This document shows, one piece after another, positions 48,401 to 60,715 of a stretch of 64,000 bases of DNA. The notes beneath the pieces were generated by a model. That model worked only from the letters and a program-made list of their open reading frames with translations, was not told where the DNA came from and searched no databases. A program made the position numbers and the translations under genes. The stretch is taken from the NCBI GenBank assembly GCA_949316495.1, contig OX439005.1:26018217-26082216 (forward strand), given 5' to 3'. Every line of letters starts with the position of its first letter. The stretch's first letter is position 1. The DNA is from Amphiduros pacificus. Taxonomy: Eukaryota > Annelida > Polychaeta > Phyllodocida > Hesionidae.

Positions 48401-51400
48401 CGTTTTTTCACCCCGCTTACTACTTGTGGCATATATTTTCACATAGCACTATGCGATATGCCATATCAATTCCTATGGTCAATTACCATTTCTTAAGAAC
48501 AAGAATGGTCTAACTTACAAATTTCAACTTCCCCTGCCCCCCCCCCCCCCCCCCTCAGTAATCAAATGGTTCTCTTAAATCTCTTGAAATTCTACACCTT
48601 CCAACCTGATCCAAATCCATATTCATACTAAACTGCCAAAGGTTCAGGTATAAAGTGAATAAGTCTAGGATGAATCTAGGTCTGAATGAGTTTCACGGAT
48701 ACACCCTAGCAATTATTAGATGTAGCAAACCCTATCTCAAAACTTGAGATTAAAGCATCTATTAATAACTTAACAATAAGCCTAAATGCACATTTCTAAT
48801 ATAAATATTGACGCAAACAAATATATAGTGAGTAGAATTCCATATTTTCGCTCCTCTCGATTCTAACATCCTTCTCCTTCATATCTTGGTAACTTCAATA
48901 CACGAATTTAAAATGTCTGTCATTGACATTTCTTGGTTGTGTTTTACAGAAGCGTCAGGTGTGAGAGTGGTGGGATTTGACGGCTGTGTTTGCCTGGGAA
49001 CACATGGGAGCTTAGCGATGCTTTCGATTCGCCTGTATATATATATTATATATGAAAGCAACATCCAATCATAACACATACCAGTCCGTATTTCGCATGT
49101 GTTTCAGCAATTATACTTATTCAAATTTTGTGCAAAAAGGATTTGAAAGCTAAAAAACTGCAACATTTATTTTTTGGAAAAGCGGGACTTTTCAAATAGG
49201 GCCTGGACGGAAAAAGCTCAGTCTGGACATTTTAACACAATCTATGAATTTTATTTTCAGGCCTTTAAACAAGAATTAATTTTGTCTTAAAGAAGATTTA
49301 GCTTATCCGATAGAAAATATGTACAAGTAATTAAGAAGTCAATTAAGAAATAAAATAAAGTTCACTTAAATGTAAAAAACTAAAGTAGCAATGGATATTT
49401 TGAAATGTCATTATTAACTCTGGACCAGAAGTCAAGGCAATGAGAATAAGCCATTTTTTTCAAAGTATCTAGTAGATTTTGACTGTGAATTTTACATGGA
49501 GGTGAAAACATTCATGTCTGATCAAGATTTCTCACTATTTTAACCATTAATTCTTGATTGGAATTTCAATATTGGATTTAAATAACATCTGAAATTGATC
49601 AATATTTGGTCTTCTACCCGACCAATATGGGGTTATAAAACTTGAAGAGTTTTGGCATCACAGAAAGTTAACATTATATGTTTAAGAAATTCATTTCTCC
49701 CTTAACAAAATCCCTTATATGAAGTTGAGATCATGTCCATAAAGAGTAATGCAGAAAAAAGCTGGAGTGAAAGATGAACAGGGCTAATAATAGAGATTTC
49801 ACGCCGTGCCCTAATTAATTTATCTCGCTTATAATAGCTAAGGGGATTACCATTAATTTAGAGCATCTTCATTCATTTAATCGGATGTGGTGATTTTATT
49901 TGGGTAATAACACATCAGTGGCTTGTGTAAGCTCAGGGCCATGAGAGGCAAGACAATGGGAATGCGAGCGCCCTCTGCTGAGCCCAGGAAGTGCCAGTCA
50001 CCCCCGTGTAAGGCGACCACGCTAATTATTTCAACCTTGATGCAAAACAATTATCCTACTTGGTACAAGACACATACTAATTCTAAGATGCTTATGCACT
50101 ATAACCGTATAATAATTTAATGTGCAAGATTATTATACCGTAACCGACACACTTTACCACCCTTCTTATATATAAATCGCAAAAGACAAAAGTGCAAACT
50201 GTTTTGGAGATATATTGTTGATGATTACATTTTAAAGTTGTTCTGCATACAGGAATGAAATAAATACATAAAAGGTTTGTGATTAAATATAATTTATAAT
50301 GTTTCTTTGTACATATACATGAAGAAAGTATATGCAATTTACAATCAGAATTAATTTAAAGTTTATAGTATTTCAAATTATCAAAACAATCAAATATAAA
50401 AAGGATTTTATGAATTTGGATGCGACAGAACAGCAAACAAAGTGTACTCAACATCAATAATATCAAAAAGTGTAGATTTAAAGATATCAAAGACAAGCAT
50501 ACCGTTCAGTATCCACGGGGCTCATGGGCATTGACCATATACTACAAGAGAGAAAAACACACAACCATTGTAGAATGCACTGCATAAACATAACATTTTA
50601 TCAAAGGTTTACAAGTATAACATTCAACATCATGACATTTTTTTAGAGATTTACATATCATGCCTCATTGAAACGAAGAAAATGTAAGAGTTAAACATTT
50701 TACAGCATGCTTTCATGTTCCATAGCTTTACTGGATTATTTTAGATTTACAGTACCAAACATATCACTTCAAATTGGCACACTTAGTCAAACCTCAACTA
50801 GTGTGAACATTTCAAATTGCATGCTGTGGCATTCAACCAGAAAGAAATAGCTTAACTTTGGACCAAGACAATCTTTTTCATTTGTTCTATGGCTTAACGG
50901 TGAGCAGGTGAAATATAATTAATCAACTTATAAGTAGTATGTAATGTATGTTAAATCATGCATGCTATAGGACACCGAAGTAACAGTAGATGCATTTGAT
51001 GCACATCTTGTGATCAAAGACAAGTGTTCTGTGACAAAAGGTGTCACGTGCCATGCCAGAAACACAATCGATCCTTTGCCAAAAATCAGTAGTCGTAAAA
51101 TTAAACGGATTAGGTCACACTTGTTGATATTGCATTTATACACACACTTTCATGTTCGTGTTCTACATACATAAAATACAGCGCTACACTGACTCTTTAG
51201 TTTAAAAGAAATGCTTATCTCATGCACAATTCATTGTAAGGTCCCATGGGAAATAATATCTTTTGAATAAGATAAACTAAATGCTCTAGAAACCCATATA
51301 TCAAGCGCCACTGATCTTGGATTTGTTGTGTGAGATCGTATATCAATGTTTCTGTATGTGGTACGGGTTTAATTAAGGGGAAAGTACTTAAAAATCAAGC

Positions 51401-54400
51401 GGGATGCCAATATGTTTCAGAAGCACATTGCAAGATGACAAATATACACAAACGTGCCAACTTGATGTGCTATTTCTAATGCAAATATCAACAAGTTGTC
51501 AGTTAACTTGCGCATGTGTCTTTTTATATGAAATAGGCCTCAGATGGGCTTTTAAGGTAAACCCAATTCCTTTTGTTTGCGCAGCCAAGTTTCACTTTGT
51601 GAGCAACCTACTCACTCCCACCACATCAACACTCTCCCCTGCATCATTCAAGTTGCAGTATCTTGTGTTTTCTTGGAACACGATGTTGATTTCATAGGTG
51701 AGAGTGATCCATTGCCAAGGATCGATGTCAGCGAGGACGGAGTCAAGCGTCGCGATATTCACACATCAAGGTCCCCGTCAAAGGCGTCGATTGCACCGAC
51801 TTGTCGCACAACTCAGATCGCTTTCACTCAATTGATTAACCCGTTCATCCTCTTCTAACATTATCACTTGAGATAATTATCAGATTAACCTAATATTAAC
51901 AGATTACGTGACGGCAAATTACAGGTCACACTTAAATGTCACTTTTTTCCTTCGATGGCGTTGAAAAATATCGCCCTCACAGATCTTTTAAAGTGTTATT
52001 TTCTTTCGCGAGTATTAATCGTGGACAAAGACTGTCCATAACTCCGAAAAAAATCCTTCATATTAAAATGTATATTAGCATTCATTCTTTCTTCAAAAGA
52101 CGCGAAAGTTTTATCATTTGCAACATATGAATTAGGTGTTACATTTCTCGTTTTCTAAATTTTGTAATCCAGTGGGTTTTTGTTTTAAGAAAGTAATGTT
52201 TGTCCCGCCGCTTTCTAGCATACACAGAATTATAGAATATTTCAATCTCATCAGAAGCGTATTAAGGTTACTGAATAGGCTTTTTTCAGAATTTAATTTT
52301 CGCGTTTAACATTCGTGTCCGGCAAATCTCACATTTCTATGATTTCTTTGGTGTGCACCACAATGTTGTACCAGAGGTTTCCCTGATTTTACATTCTAAT
52401 CTATCTCACGCCACTGATTGTTCATGTGTCACGTGTCATATCAATATTGGCCAAGACATATTGGTTAGTGTATATATTTCAATATTCATCAATGTGTTTG
52501 TATTCAGTATATTAATATGAGGTGAAGATTTAGAGCAGCATCACTTCATATTAATATTAAGTATCACTGCACGCATCCCATTGACTCCTTAAAATGTAAA
52601 GTTGGTGTCACGATCGCCTCCTTATTTGACCTAATAATGTTGATTTTATCACTAATTAACCTGCAGGGCCAATCACGGCATTGACAAGTGATTTTAAAGA
52701 ATTCACCTTGTTAATAAACTGGTTTTTCGGTCATACAATCCAGTATGCCCGTGTCCTGGTGATGTATCTGGTGATCTCATATATTATTGAATCCTATTCA
52801 GCTGGACAAAACAATGATAAATACCTCGGCGGCAATTCTTATTTTGAACATGTCAGCCCTGTAAATGTTTCCCATTAAACATAATCGTGATTGAGCTCAA
52901 TATTACGATGTTTGGTGAGCAAATCAATTGATTGGGAGGACAAACCTCGGGCTAAACACCGCCATTTCAATATTGACTTTGGCTCTTGGGGCTGTCATCA
53001 TGTTGGGCCATGAAGTGGCCGGTGAAACCCAAGCCAGGGCGGCGAGAATGCCGGCACCCACCGCCCACTTCCGATGCCGATTCGGCCTGTGTTTGCCCGG
53101 GTAGATTCCCGGTGGTGCGACTATCGATCCTTGCAGAGAAAATCGCACTTATCCTGCATCATTGTGTTTTTCTTTGTGTGACCGGGTTAAACACCTATTA
53201 CGCAGTATAACCGACCTGCAAAGATCTTTCCAAAGATATCATTGTGACAACCAAAATGCAGTCATTGCTAAATTGTCATTAAATCTATGAACATAAACGG
53301 CTTTCCCTTTTCCGTGGATTCGACATGTATTTGCAATCTCGCCAATCGTGGCAGAGGTCCCGGTAACCCAGATTTGAACACTTAATGTGGTGAAAAAAAA
53401 AAGAAAATCAAGTACATGAACTAAGATTTTTATGGACCGATTTAAACAGTGTGCAATAAAAACAAACAATAATTTAGCACACTCCAAGTCAATCTTAAGT
53501 ATCTATTATATATCCTGATCCTTGCTTTTATGGTGAAAGAGCGTCGTAAAAATAAGTGTCTGTCGTGGATTGCGATGTTCTTTTCTTTATGGATTATCAG
53601 TGACATGATTAGTACTTGTGTTTACAATGGATTTATGAGTTCATTATACGCATTTTGGGACCATATTTTCCTCATAAATTTCACATAATTTCACGTAGAT
53701 ATAATGTACAAATTACAATGCACTATTGGCATCTGGTCAGAAATGTCATTATTTAATTGTTTTCCATGTATCGATTTTTCACTTTAATATTTGAATTTGG
53801 AATGAAATGTCATGACCTTGTTGTCTTATGAAAGATGTATACATATATAAGATATTACATATAGATAGAAATTAATTATTTAATTCCAATATAAGGCAAA
53901 TACTGGAGGCTGATGAAGAGAGAATCTCTGTATTTGTGCCAGTAATCTCTCTCATATTACAACGCCAGGAAATATGGTACACATTTGTAAAGATTGACAT
54001 CAGCGGCTGTTTCCTTGTTCCGTTCGCTAACGAACCGGCAGTGGATATACGAAAGACTGGGAGGGGATCGCACGGAAGTGACCTCGGGAACGGCCCCAAC
54101 ACGTGCAGGTGGTGGAGCCTGCGTAGCCCAGTCCCCAGGGCTCACAGTGACATGAAGAAAGGAAGAAGAAAAATAGTTACATAAATATGTTATATTGTTG
54201 TGAAGATGTGTTAAGCACTATGCTGATATACTTCATAAATCTTACTCCTTTATCGTTTTCACCAGTGGATTGTCTCCATTTATTCTGTGAGACGACGTTT
54301 TGGCATAAAACAAATGATATTCACTTTGCAAAATCAATGGCTGGTTTAGTCATTTCTTGGCACAAGTATTGGTGCGGATGTATAGAGGTCTCCCTGGGTG

Positions 54401-57400
54401 GCAGGGCAGCCCGGCCTGGAGAGATGTGACATATATGGCCGGGTGCCCGTGTGGCGTGAGGCTGGGTGCCGGGGATGCGCCATCATTGACGGCCACCACC
54501 GCACCATCTCACCAGCGCCGACTCCCACGTCAAGCCGCGCACACGCGAGAACCCAGGTGCGCCCTACCTGGCACTGCTCTCCCGCCCATTCTCACCCATC
54601 TATGGACACTTTACCACGATACAATAACTTTTTGTAATGATTTACAAAGCCAGAAAAACAGTGAACTAATGTTATTGTCCATGCAATAGGCGCATATTCT
54701 CATTATGGGCTGGTCAAATTAGCCAGATCCACCGCATTGAGATCCACTAATACATCGCATTCAAGGATAAGTTTAACGATATCTGATTTCTGTTTTTCAC
54801 TGTTAAGGTATCTCTGAATAATACAGTGTTTATGTATCACAAAAAGTAGACATTTTTATGTGCACCAGAGGAAATAATGCGAAAATGAACCCTCTTTTTT
54901 GTGTGTGAGATATAGCAACAACTCGCTAAATGGAATGAAATTTATCTGCGATGGTGTACACAAATCACGGCTAAGATCTGCATTAGATTTTACATTATCC
55001 ATTTCTCGAGGCTATATCAAATCTCTGGGCCTTTCAAAAATTGCCATGGCTTTTTATCCAAAGCGAAATTGGCGAAAAATGCAGAGAGAGAAGTGCAATT
55101 TAAAAGACTGTGTAAAACGTGAAAAGCGAAGTTTGTGTTGCGCGGTCAAGTAGAAGTTCTGGCACTAAAATTTCCATACACTCAGACTGGTATAAATACA
55201 GCCCCGAGGAATTATCCTGTGAAAACATTATTTCAATTACTTTCTTCACAAAACGATCGCCATGCAATTTTATTTACACATTTTGCCATCCACGAGCACT
55301 TGAAAGTTTAAACATTTCAATACATCATAGAGAGCGTTGAATTATAACTGCCCGAAAATCATATTTATCCCTCCCAGCAAATATACGACTCTTACATCTA
55401 GTTGATGGTGTTTTGTGGGTATATATGGACCCGTCTATCAGTCGTATTTGGCTACAGTCTAAGAATTTATCATCCTCAATATCAACAGAAGGTGGTCTCC
55501 AAATTCTCTCCCTGTATTTGTGTGGCACGATTTCAATGTTTGCCAAACGTTGACTGCTCTTCACTCTACTAGAAACTTTTCTTCGCAGATCACACTCTCC
55601 ATGTTTTACCCAGTTACAATGGCTTGCAATAATCCATATGATATTAAAAATAAATGGGGCATTTCACGGTATTTATAAAGCGATATTACGATATCTTTTG
55701 AATAAAATATGGCATTCATCGCAACAGTAAAAAATTATGTATTTAGACTAGGTATAAAATATATTATGTCTGAATCAGTTTGTCATGACAAGTCAAGGGC
55801 AAGTCGAGGGCAATCCCCTCCCAAAGGCCAAAAGGCCATCACGGCATCAAGAGGGGCCGGGTACAAACCCAGTCAAGATCCCTAAACACTCCACTCTACG
55901 CTATAGTGAAGTCTATATGCTTGCATTTGTTAATAAATGAACTCTGAAATGGGCAAATTCTGTATCAATGGTGGATTCCTGTGCAGATAAGAGTAGTGTT
56001 TAGGCCGTTTTTATTAAGAGACACGGCTGAAATAAGCCTCATCTGTGCCGCTACCGGGGCGGGCTTGAAGGGCCGGGAGAATGGGAGGCTCCGACAAAGT
56101 GGCCTAATAACAGAGCCCCGTCAAGCCTCCCCGTGACACCCGGAGACGGCAAAAAGATGTGGTACAATGCGTCAAAACGTGAAGGAGTCCCAACACACAC
56201 AACCCCATACACACCAAGCAAACATCAATAAAGTAACCGTGAGAGGAATAGAAAGCCACATCTAAAATCAGGCAAGTTTATGGGAATTCAATTGTGGGAA
56301 TTAATTGCCAGCCTCTTAAAAATCACTGCAGGACCTTGTTTGTGAATTCGGAGTAATTATAATTCTTCATTCTGAGAAAAGCAAATTCAAGACATTAGTG
56401 TGATTTACTTAGGATTTACAAGGAAGTTTGCCAGGTTTTGTTCGACTAAGAGGATTTGTTAAGGAACTGGGTAAGATGAAAGAGCGAGCAGCGGGTAGCA
56501 CGGAAATCACACATCGGTGAGATGGTGGCTGTCGGCAGGAGCATCGTTTTAAAAGAGCCGCGGCCAAGTCTGACGTGGTGGCAAATTGCAGTTTTATCAC
56601 CAATTACTCAGTCAGATTAATAGCGTGGTAAACACGAGATTCTTCATGGAGAGCAACGTTTCTTAATTGTTGAGAAAGTGCATGCTTACAGAAAAACCTT
56701 AATATGTAAAATGAACTGATTAGAATTATCATTTTGGAAATGTTAGAAAGACTGTCACTCGGAGGCTGAAGAGTGGATTCGCGGCACTGGGTTGGCTAGA
56801 GGAAATATTTTAATGGTTTCGGAAATCTAATATAATCCTTATAAAAGGTCATGGTAAATAAACATGATTAAGTCAGCCACAATGTCCAGATGTAGGTGGA
56901 CATAAAAATGCAGCGTACGCACCTTTTTTTAATTACCATGGTCACGTTTTAACTGAGTTTGGGTACCAACATATGTGCTAAACGATGATGTAAAATACAA
57001 AGAAATACGCTGTTTAATTCTCAATTAAGGGCCAATTCTCACCTTCTACAGTTTGGATGTTGTTGAGGTGTTCTGTCTCTCTGTCTTCTGTTTTTGAACC
57101 AGTTGCTGACTTGTGTTAGGGTGAGTCCAGTTTTTTTGGCCAGGCTCCTTTTCTCATCTGGAGTAGGATACCTGTTGGTTTTGTAAGAGTCCTTCAATAC
57201 TTGCCTGGACTTTTCTTTGAAGCAATATATTGTCTCTTCCCCGTCCCAGATTGTCTTAGGTAGGGGGTATTTTCTTCTCAGTCTGTACTTGTCCACGGCT
57301 CCCAGAGGCCTTCCCCGGATCTTCTGAGCCTCCATGTAGTGCGCCTTGTACCACATTTGCTGTAACATGGGATGGTTGGAGGGATCAAAATTGTGACTTT

Positions 57401-57836
57401 CAAGAATGGCATAAAGTTCTCTGAAGCTACCTCTGTGGAAGGCTACCGTGGCCCTGGCCTTGAGCACGGCCTCGGAGCCCCGGAGGAGTTCTGACGGCGG
57501 CAGAGACCACAAGAAACGGGCTAGTCGGTCTATGTTAGCACTCTGCTGCAGGGCCTCGCATACGCAGGCGACCTGCTCCGGGGAGAAAGTCAAGTTCTTG
57601 CCGGTCACTTCGGGTGAGGTAGAGGAGGACGGGGAGCCCGGGGACGCATCTCCCTGGGTGCCGTTGGATTTGAGGTCGGGACTGAGGGTGCCATCTGATA
57701 CAGTCTTTGAGGCCTGGTTTGTTGCTGAGGTGTTGTTGTTTTCACTGTCTGTTATTAAGTTTGTGCTTCCACACACGTTATTGTTGGTCTGCTCGGAGTT
57801 CATCTCCGATGCATTAAGAGTAGCTGCCATGGTCAT
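45124..57836 (-). CDS. Six4/5: SIX4/5-class homeobox transcription factor (three-exon gene)
   Basis: The predicted CDS joins 57836-57043, 50541-50503 and 45409-45124 on the minus strand, about 372 residues. SIX proteins are nuclear DNA-binding regulators that act with Eya and Dachshund in eye, muscle, sensory and mesoderm development. The SIX domain (about residues 82-197) mediates Eya contact and DNA specificity, and the homeodomain (about 195-254) follows directly. The homeodomain start ([11 protein letters not shown]) is SIX4/5-like; SIX1/2 typically has [11 protein letters not shown] and SIX3/6 EQKTHCFKERTR. All three introns' boundaries are GT-AG and phases agree, and skipping the middle exon also keeps frame. 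An in-frame TAG lies just upstream of the first ATG. The length is close to insect Six4 and much shorter than vertebrate SIX4. Splicing was deduced by eye and has no transcript support. Confidence 0.88.
48537..48554. repeat. Poly-C tract, about 18 bp
   Basis: An uninterrupted run of about 18 C lies in intron 2 of the SIX4/5 gene. It is likely length-polymorphic and could form a G-rich structure on the transcribed (minus-strand sense) RNA. Confidence 0.9.
49780..49940. promoter_or_regulatory. Candidate intronic enhancer with clustered homeodomain sites
   Basis: Within about 130 bp lie CTAATTAATTT, GGGATTACC (Otx/Pitx-type GATTA), CATTAATTTA, CATTTAATCGG and GGGTAATAAC. Such clustering fits a homeodomain-regulated enhancer, but AT-rich DNA produces TAAT often, so this is a suggestion only. 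Confidence 0.28.
49966..49986 (-). promoter_or_regulatory. CTCF-like motif in intron 2
   Basis: On the minus strand, CTCAGCAGAGGGCGCTCG matches the CTCF core nearly completely (GCAGAGGGCGC). It is next to the TAAT-rich block, about 0.5 kb downstream of the micro-exon in gene order. Confidence 0.45.
50503..50541 (-). CDS. Six4/5: SIX4/5 micro-exon of 39 nt
   Basis: On the minus strand, a pyrimidine tract ending TTTTTCTCTCTTGTAG precedes the exon, and a donor GTATGC follows ...GAACG. Entered with two bases from exon 1 and left with two bases for exon 3, it encodes about [14 protein letters not shown]. Both joins keep the frame and the exon is a multiple of three, so it could be a cassette exon. 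The evidence is splice-signal quality plus phase agreement on both sides; homology of so short a peptide cannot be judged by eye. Confidence 0.68.
50542..57042 (-). other. SIX4/5 intron 1
   Basis: About 6.5 kb. No exon was identified, though an open stretch of about 112 codons on the minus strand (stop to stop, about 55663-55325) reads somewhat like protein. Less AT-rich, complex blocks occur at about 52590-53160, 54050-54150, 54380-54610 (CpG-rich), 55780-55870 and 56000-56200. These could be regulatory sequence; the short frames across them have no recognised domains. No tandem array or transposon was recognised in this intron. Confidence 0.55.
57043..57836 (-). CDS. Six4/5: SIX4/5 exon 1: leader, SIX domain and homeodomain
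   Basis: An S/T/N-rich, low-complexity leader of about 80 residues precedes the SIX domain (from [17 protein letters not shown], through RFLWSLP and [16 protein letters not shown] to PKTIWDGEE). The homeodomain recognition helix is [14 protein letters not shown]. The exon ends at AG|GTGAGA, with two bases of a codon carried over. Two ATGs are candidates: 57836 is first in frame, with TAG 12 codons upstream, and 57830 has the better initiation context (ACCATGG). The preceding in-frame TTG at 57863 is not considered a start. No missing residue in the conserved domains was noticed, and the reading frame is intact, so the gene appears functional. Confidence 0.95.
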
Positions 57837-58380
57837 AATGAGCACTTCTCCAATCAAAGTCAAACAACGCTAAGATCTTCCCTTTAAATTAATAAGTTCC
57901 AGTGTTGATTTGTGTGTGAGATGAGATCCTGGACGAAGACAGTCAGTAGTCAGTAACGTGAAGTAACCTCTGATCCCGCGCTGTGCTCTCACTCAAGTGG
58001 TTGCTGGGGCTGGGTGAGTTTCTATAAATCCCGCTCAGACACATGCGAGAGCTAGAGGTGAGCCCTGACTCGCTGATCTCAGTGGCCACAACCTGTGTGA
58101 AATCACTACGAAGAGAACACACCATTAGAGTCCTTCGTTTCCAAGTCATCACAATACTTGGCAGTGGAGAGCGCTGATTGGCTAGATGACCCAGGCTGGC
58201 CACGCCCCATCCTAGCTTGGGTGACAGGGGGGCGGACGACCACGGCTACGGTCTGTGAGCTCGTCGCCACCCACGGTAGCGCTTCCCGGGAGGTAGGTAA
58301 GCACTCCAGCCCCCCACCCTCACACTGTCCTAGACAGATACCCATCTCCACGAGGGAAGTGGTAATGTGACCGTTGTAAA
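57837..58380 (-). promoter_or_regulatory. Promoter / 5' UTR region of SIX4/5
   Basis: The segment upstream of the start codon becomes GC- and CpG-richer toward 58170-58330. On the minus strand, AGCCAATCAGCG (a CCAAT box, 58177-58181) and ATGGGGCGTGGCC (a GC/CACCC box, about 58198-58210) lie about 340-370 bp from the ATG. No convincing TATA box at a fitting distance was seen. The transcription start cannot be placed. Frames on both strands here (58106-58411 minus, 58158-58370 plus) conflict and are not taken as genes. Confidence 0.5.
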
Positions 58381-59155
58381 ACACCTGTTTACATTCTGAC
58401 ATGACAGGCACGGCAAACGTGGACAGAATTGCAGCCTATTGCAGTTGACTTCATCTCCGCATTCATCGCGAAGCCGTACAAGATGCAATAACTGTCATAT
58501 TAATAAAATTGTCTATTTCTCATATCTCAAATGGGAAAAGTTCTTTGTAAAACAATCAACATGGAATTAATGTAACTAGAGAAAATCGAAATTTATGTCT
58601 GAAGAAATACGATAAGGCAAGTTTTCTGCACCAGAACAATCACAGGCCAGTTCTCGTACATATTTTTTTTACAAAGGTACATAGCAATTTAGCTGACGAC
58701 ATATGAATCCTTAATTTCTACTTCTCCGAATGTTTATGAAATCAACAGTATATTTATAGGGTAGGATATACATTTTCCCAAATGGAAATTTACGCTTTAT
58801 TTTAATATAAAGATGTGATTTATTAAAACAACATATAACATTTTGAGAGTGTGACTTGAATACAAGGAATATGGCCCTTCAGAAGCATGCTGGAAAGGTC
58901 AAGGACAAACATGTAAATGTAATATTAATAGACAAATTCTAATATGTATTCTATTACTTTTCTTTAAAAACTCAAGCTATTGTAAAGCTTTCCAGTGTCC
59001 CAACCATTCAAACTGGGCACAGTGGAAAGAAATAATCGGGGTTGGTGAATTGAGAATTATAACAATACGTGCACATGGTGAATGGTCTTTTTCCGCAAGG
59101 TCAGGCTCCCGGGGTTGGTTTCTGTACCACGTGGCCCCCTGAGTTCATGGCGGAA

Positions 59156-59173
59156 CGCTCCCCCTAGCGGGTG
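59156..59173 (-). promoter_or_regulatory. CTCF-like motif, minus orientation
   Basis: On the minus strand, ACCCGCTAGGGGGAGCG shares the core CCGCTAGGGGG with the site 170 bp away; one core C is replaced by A. It lies about 1.3 kb upstream of the SIX4/5 start codon. Confidence 0.4.
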
Positions 59174-59327
59174 GGGTGAACAGAAGCATCCTTCTTGTAA
59201 TAGCCATTAACGTTCCAATGACTTTATTGTCAAGAAAAATAATTTCAAATTGAAAATTAATGACCTTTCACACTCGACAATTGCGATCATTGAATTCAGG
59301 TTCTTGGGGAATTGTTGCTCCTTTTAA

Positions 59328-59345
59328 GACGCCCCCTAGCGGTCA
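59328..59345 (-). promoter_or_regulatory. Strong CTCF-like motif, minus orientation
   Basis: On the minus strand, TGACCGCTAGGGGGCGTC differs from the CTCF consensus YGRCCASYAGRKGGCRS at about one position. Together with the site near 59.16 kb it forms a tandem pair in the same orientation. Confidence 0.5.
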
Positions 59346-60715
59346 CACAGCTAATTGTAGGACACCAATGCCATAAAGCAGTCATGATTATCACGACATT
59401 ATGCAAAACGCCATAAAGCAGCGACGCGAGAGTGTGTGTGAGTTGTAAATGAGATAGCGCCGGCCATATGGGGCCCCCTTGCCACACTCCCGCTCTACGG
59501 GGTATAACTTCTCACCCAGTCTGGTCCTTTTCATCAAAAACACAAACACAAAAACGGTTGACACCTTTCTCCCCAGATTGCCTGTAATAAATGATCATAA
59601 AATGTTCCCTTCCTGTAGGCATTGCTCTAACTACTCGTTTGTATTGTTTGCTCATGTTAATCTGATGAGCCAGATTGGCAGCGACACAAATCGCGGTGAT
59701 CAAGTGATAAATTGGGTAAAATCCTTTAACCATGCTTATCAAAAAGAAATTCCCCATTCTCTGAACATTGTCAATGAAAACACGTCATGGTGAACATTCA
59801 AATCACAACCACGGCACCAGAACATTTTTTTTTTGTTTTGCCAATTGTGCCAATAGCAAATTTCCAATTGTAATATAATTTTTCCCGATTTTAAATTTTT
59901 TACTTTAATACATTACTTTGTGGGAGACCAAGCAACAAAAAGCCAACATCGGCCAAGTTGCCCTTTTGACTAGAGTGAATAAAGCCAAAATTTATCATAT
60001 CTATTTAAAAATGTCTTAGTGAAAAGTGTCAAGTGTCTTCAGGACCAATATAACCAAAATGTCTCTTTTTTTCAAAATATAATACAAAAATAACGTCTCT
60101 ATGAGGAACGGTACAATATGGGATGACGGGCGGCTTAATCTGCAGCATACTGTTGCGTTTATTATCCCTACCCACGGGTCATAATAGGATTGTTTTTATC
60201 TGGGAAACTCAATACCTTTGTACAAAAGGTGGTACATTCTTACTACAAGGGCGATTCTGTATTGTAGCAGCCGTTGCGTGACAAGCCCCACTCGCCCTTC
60301 AGCTGCCATACCAGACACCAATCAACCTATGCCACGGACAGTAGGAAAAACATATCAATAATGTATGCAAGTTTATTTTTTTTAATATATGTTTATTTAA
60401 TTGGTCCATTCAGACGCGGGGACAACATAAAGATAATATTGCTTGTTATTTGCGGGATATTGTAAATGAGGATGGCAGTGGCAGGCTGGTCGTTATATGA
60501 GGAAGCTAAGTGCTTTATCTACACGCCGAGTGGTTGTCATTCTCGGTGTGCTAATAGACTTGTAATAGGTGGGTAGACATATGATATTGCCCTCATTAAC
60601 CTCATACTCTTCATCCCCATTCGTAACTTTCAAATTACAAATATTTTTTCGGCACAATACCAGTTGTTCAGTTACCTAGGCCTGTGTGTCCTTAAACTGC
60701 ACCCTTAAACTGAAT

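Larger units (their letters stand above)
45410..50502 (-). other. SIX4/5 intron 2
   Basis: About 5.1 kb without recognised exons. A compact block at 46860-47110 has CAGCTG, GATAATTAGG and CAATCTAATGA motifs. A block at 49780-49940 is dense in TAAT motifs. A poly-C run of about 18 lies at 48537-48554. Small open frames have no recognisable domain. Confidence 0.6.
58381..60715. other. Upstream flank of the SIX4/5 gene
   Basis: No gene recognised. It contains two CTCF-like motifs near 59.16 and 59.33 kb, a CACGTG E-box near 59130, and otherwise AT-rich unique sequence. Small frames at 59479-59793 (plus) and 59512-59757 (minus) overlap and have no known domain. Confidence 0.5.

Noticed and set aside
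57837-57863. N-terminal extension of the SIX4/5 protein starting at a TTG codon
   Set aside because: Eukaryotic starts are normally ATG; the first in-frame ATG is at 57836, with an in-frame TAG shortly upstream.
57448-57873. 141-codon plus-strand frame opposite the SIX domain
   Set aside because: It is the antisense shadow of the highly constrained SIX4/5 exon 1.
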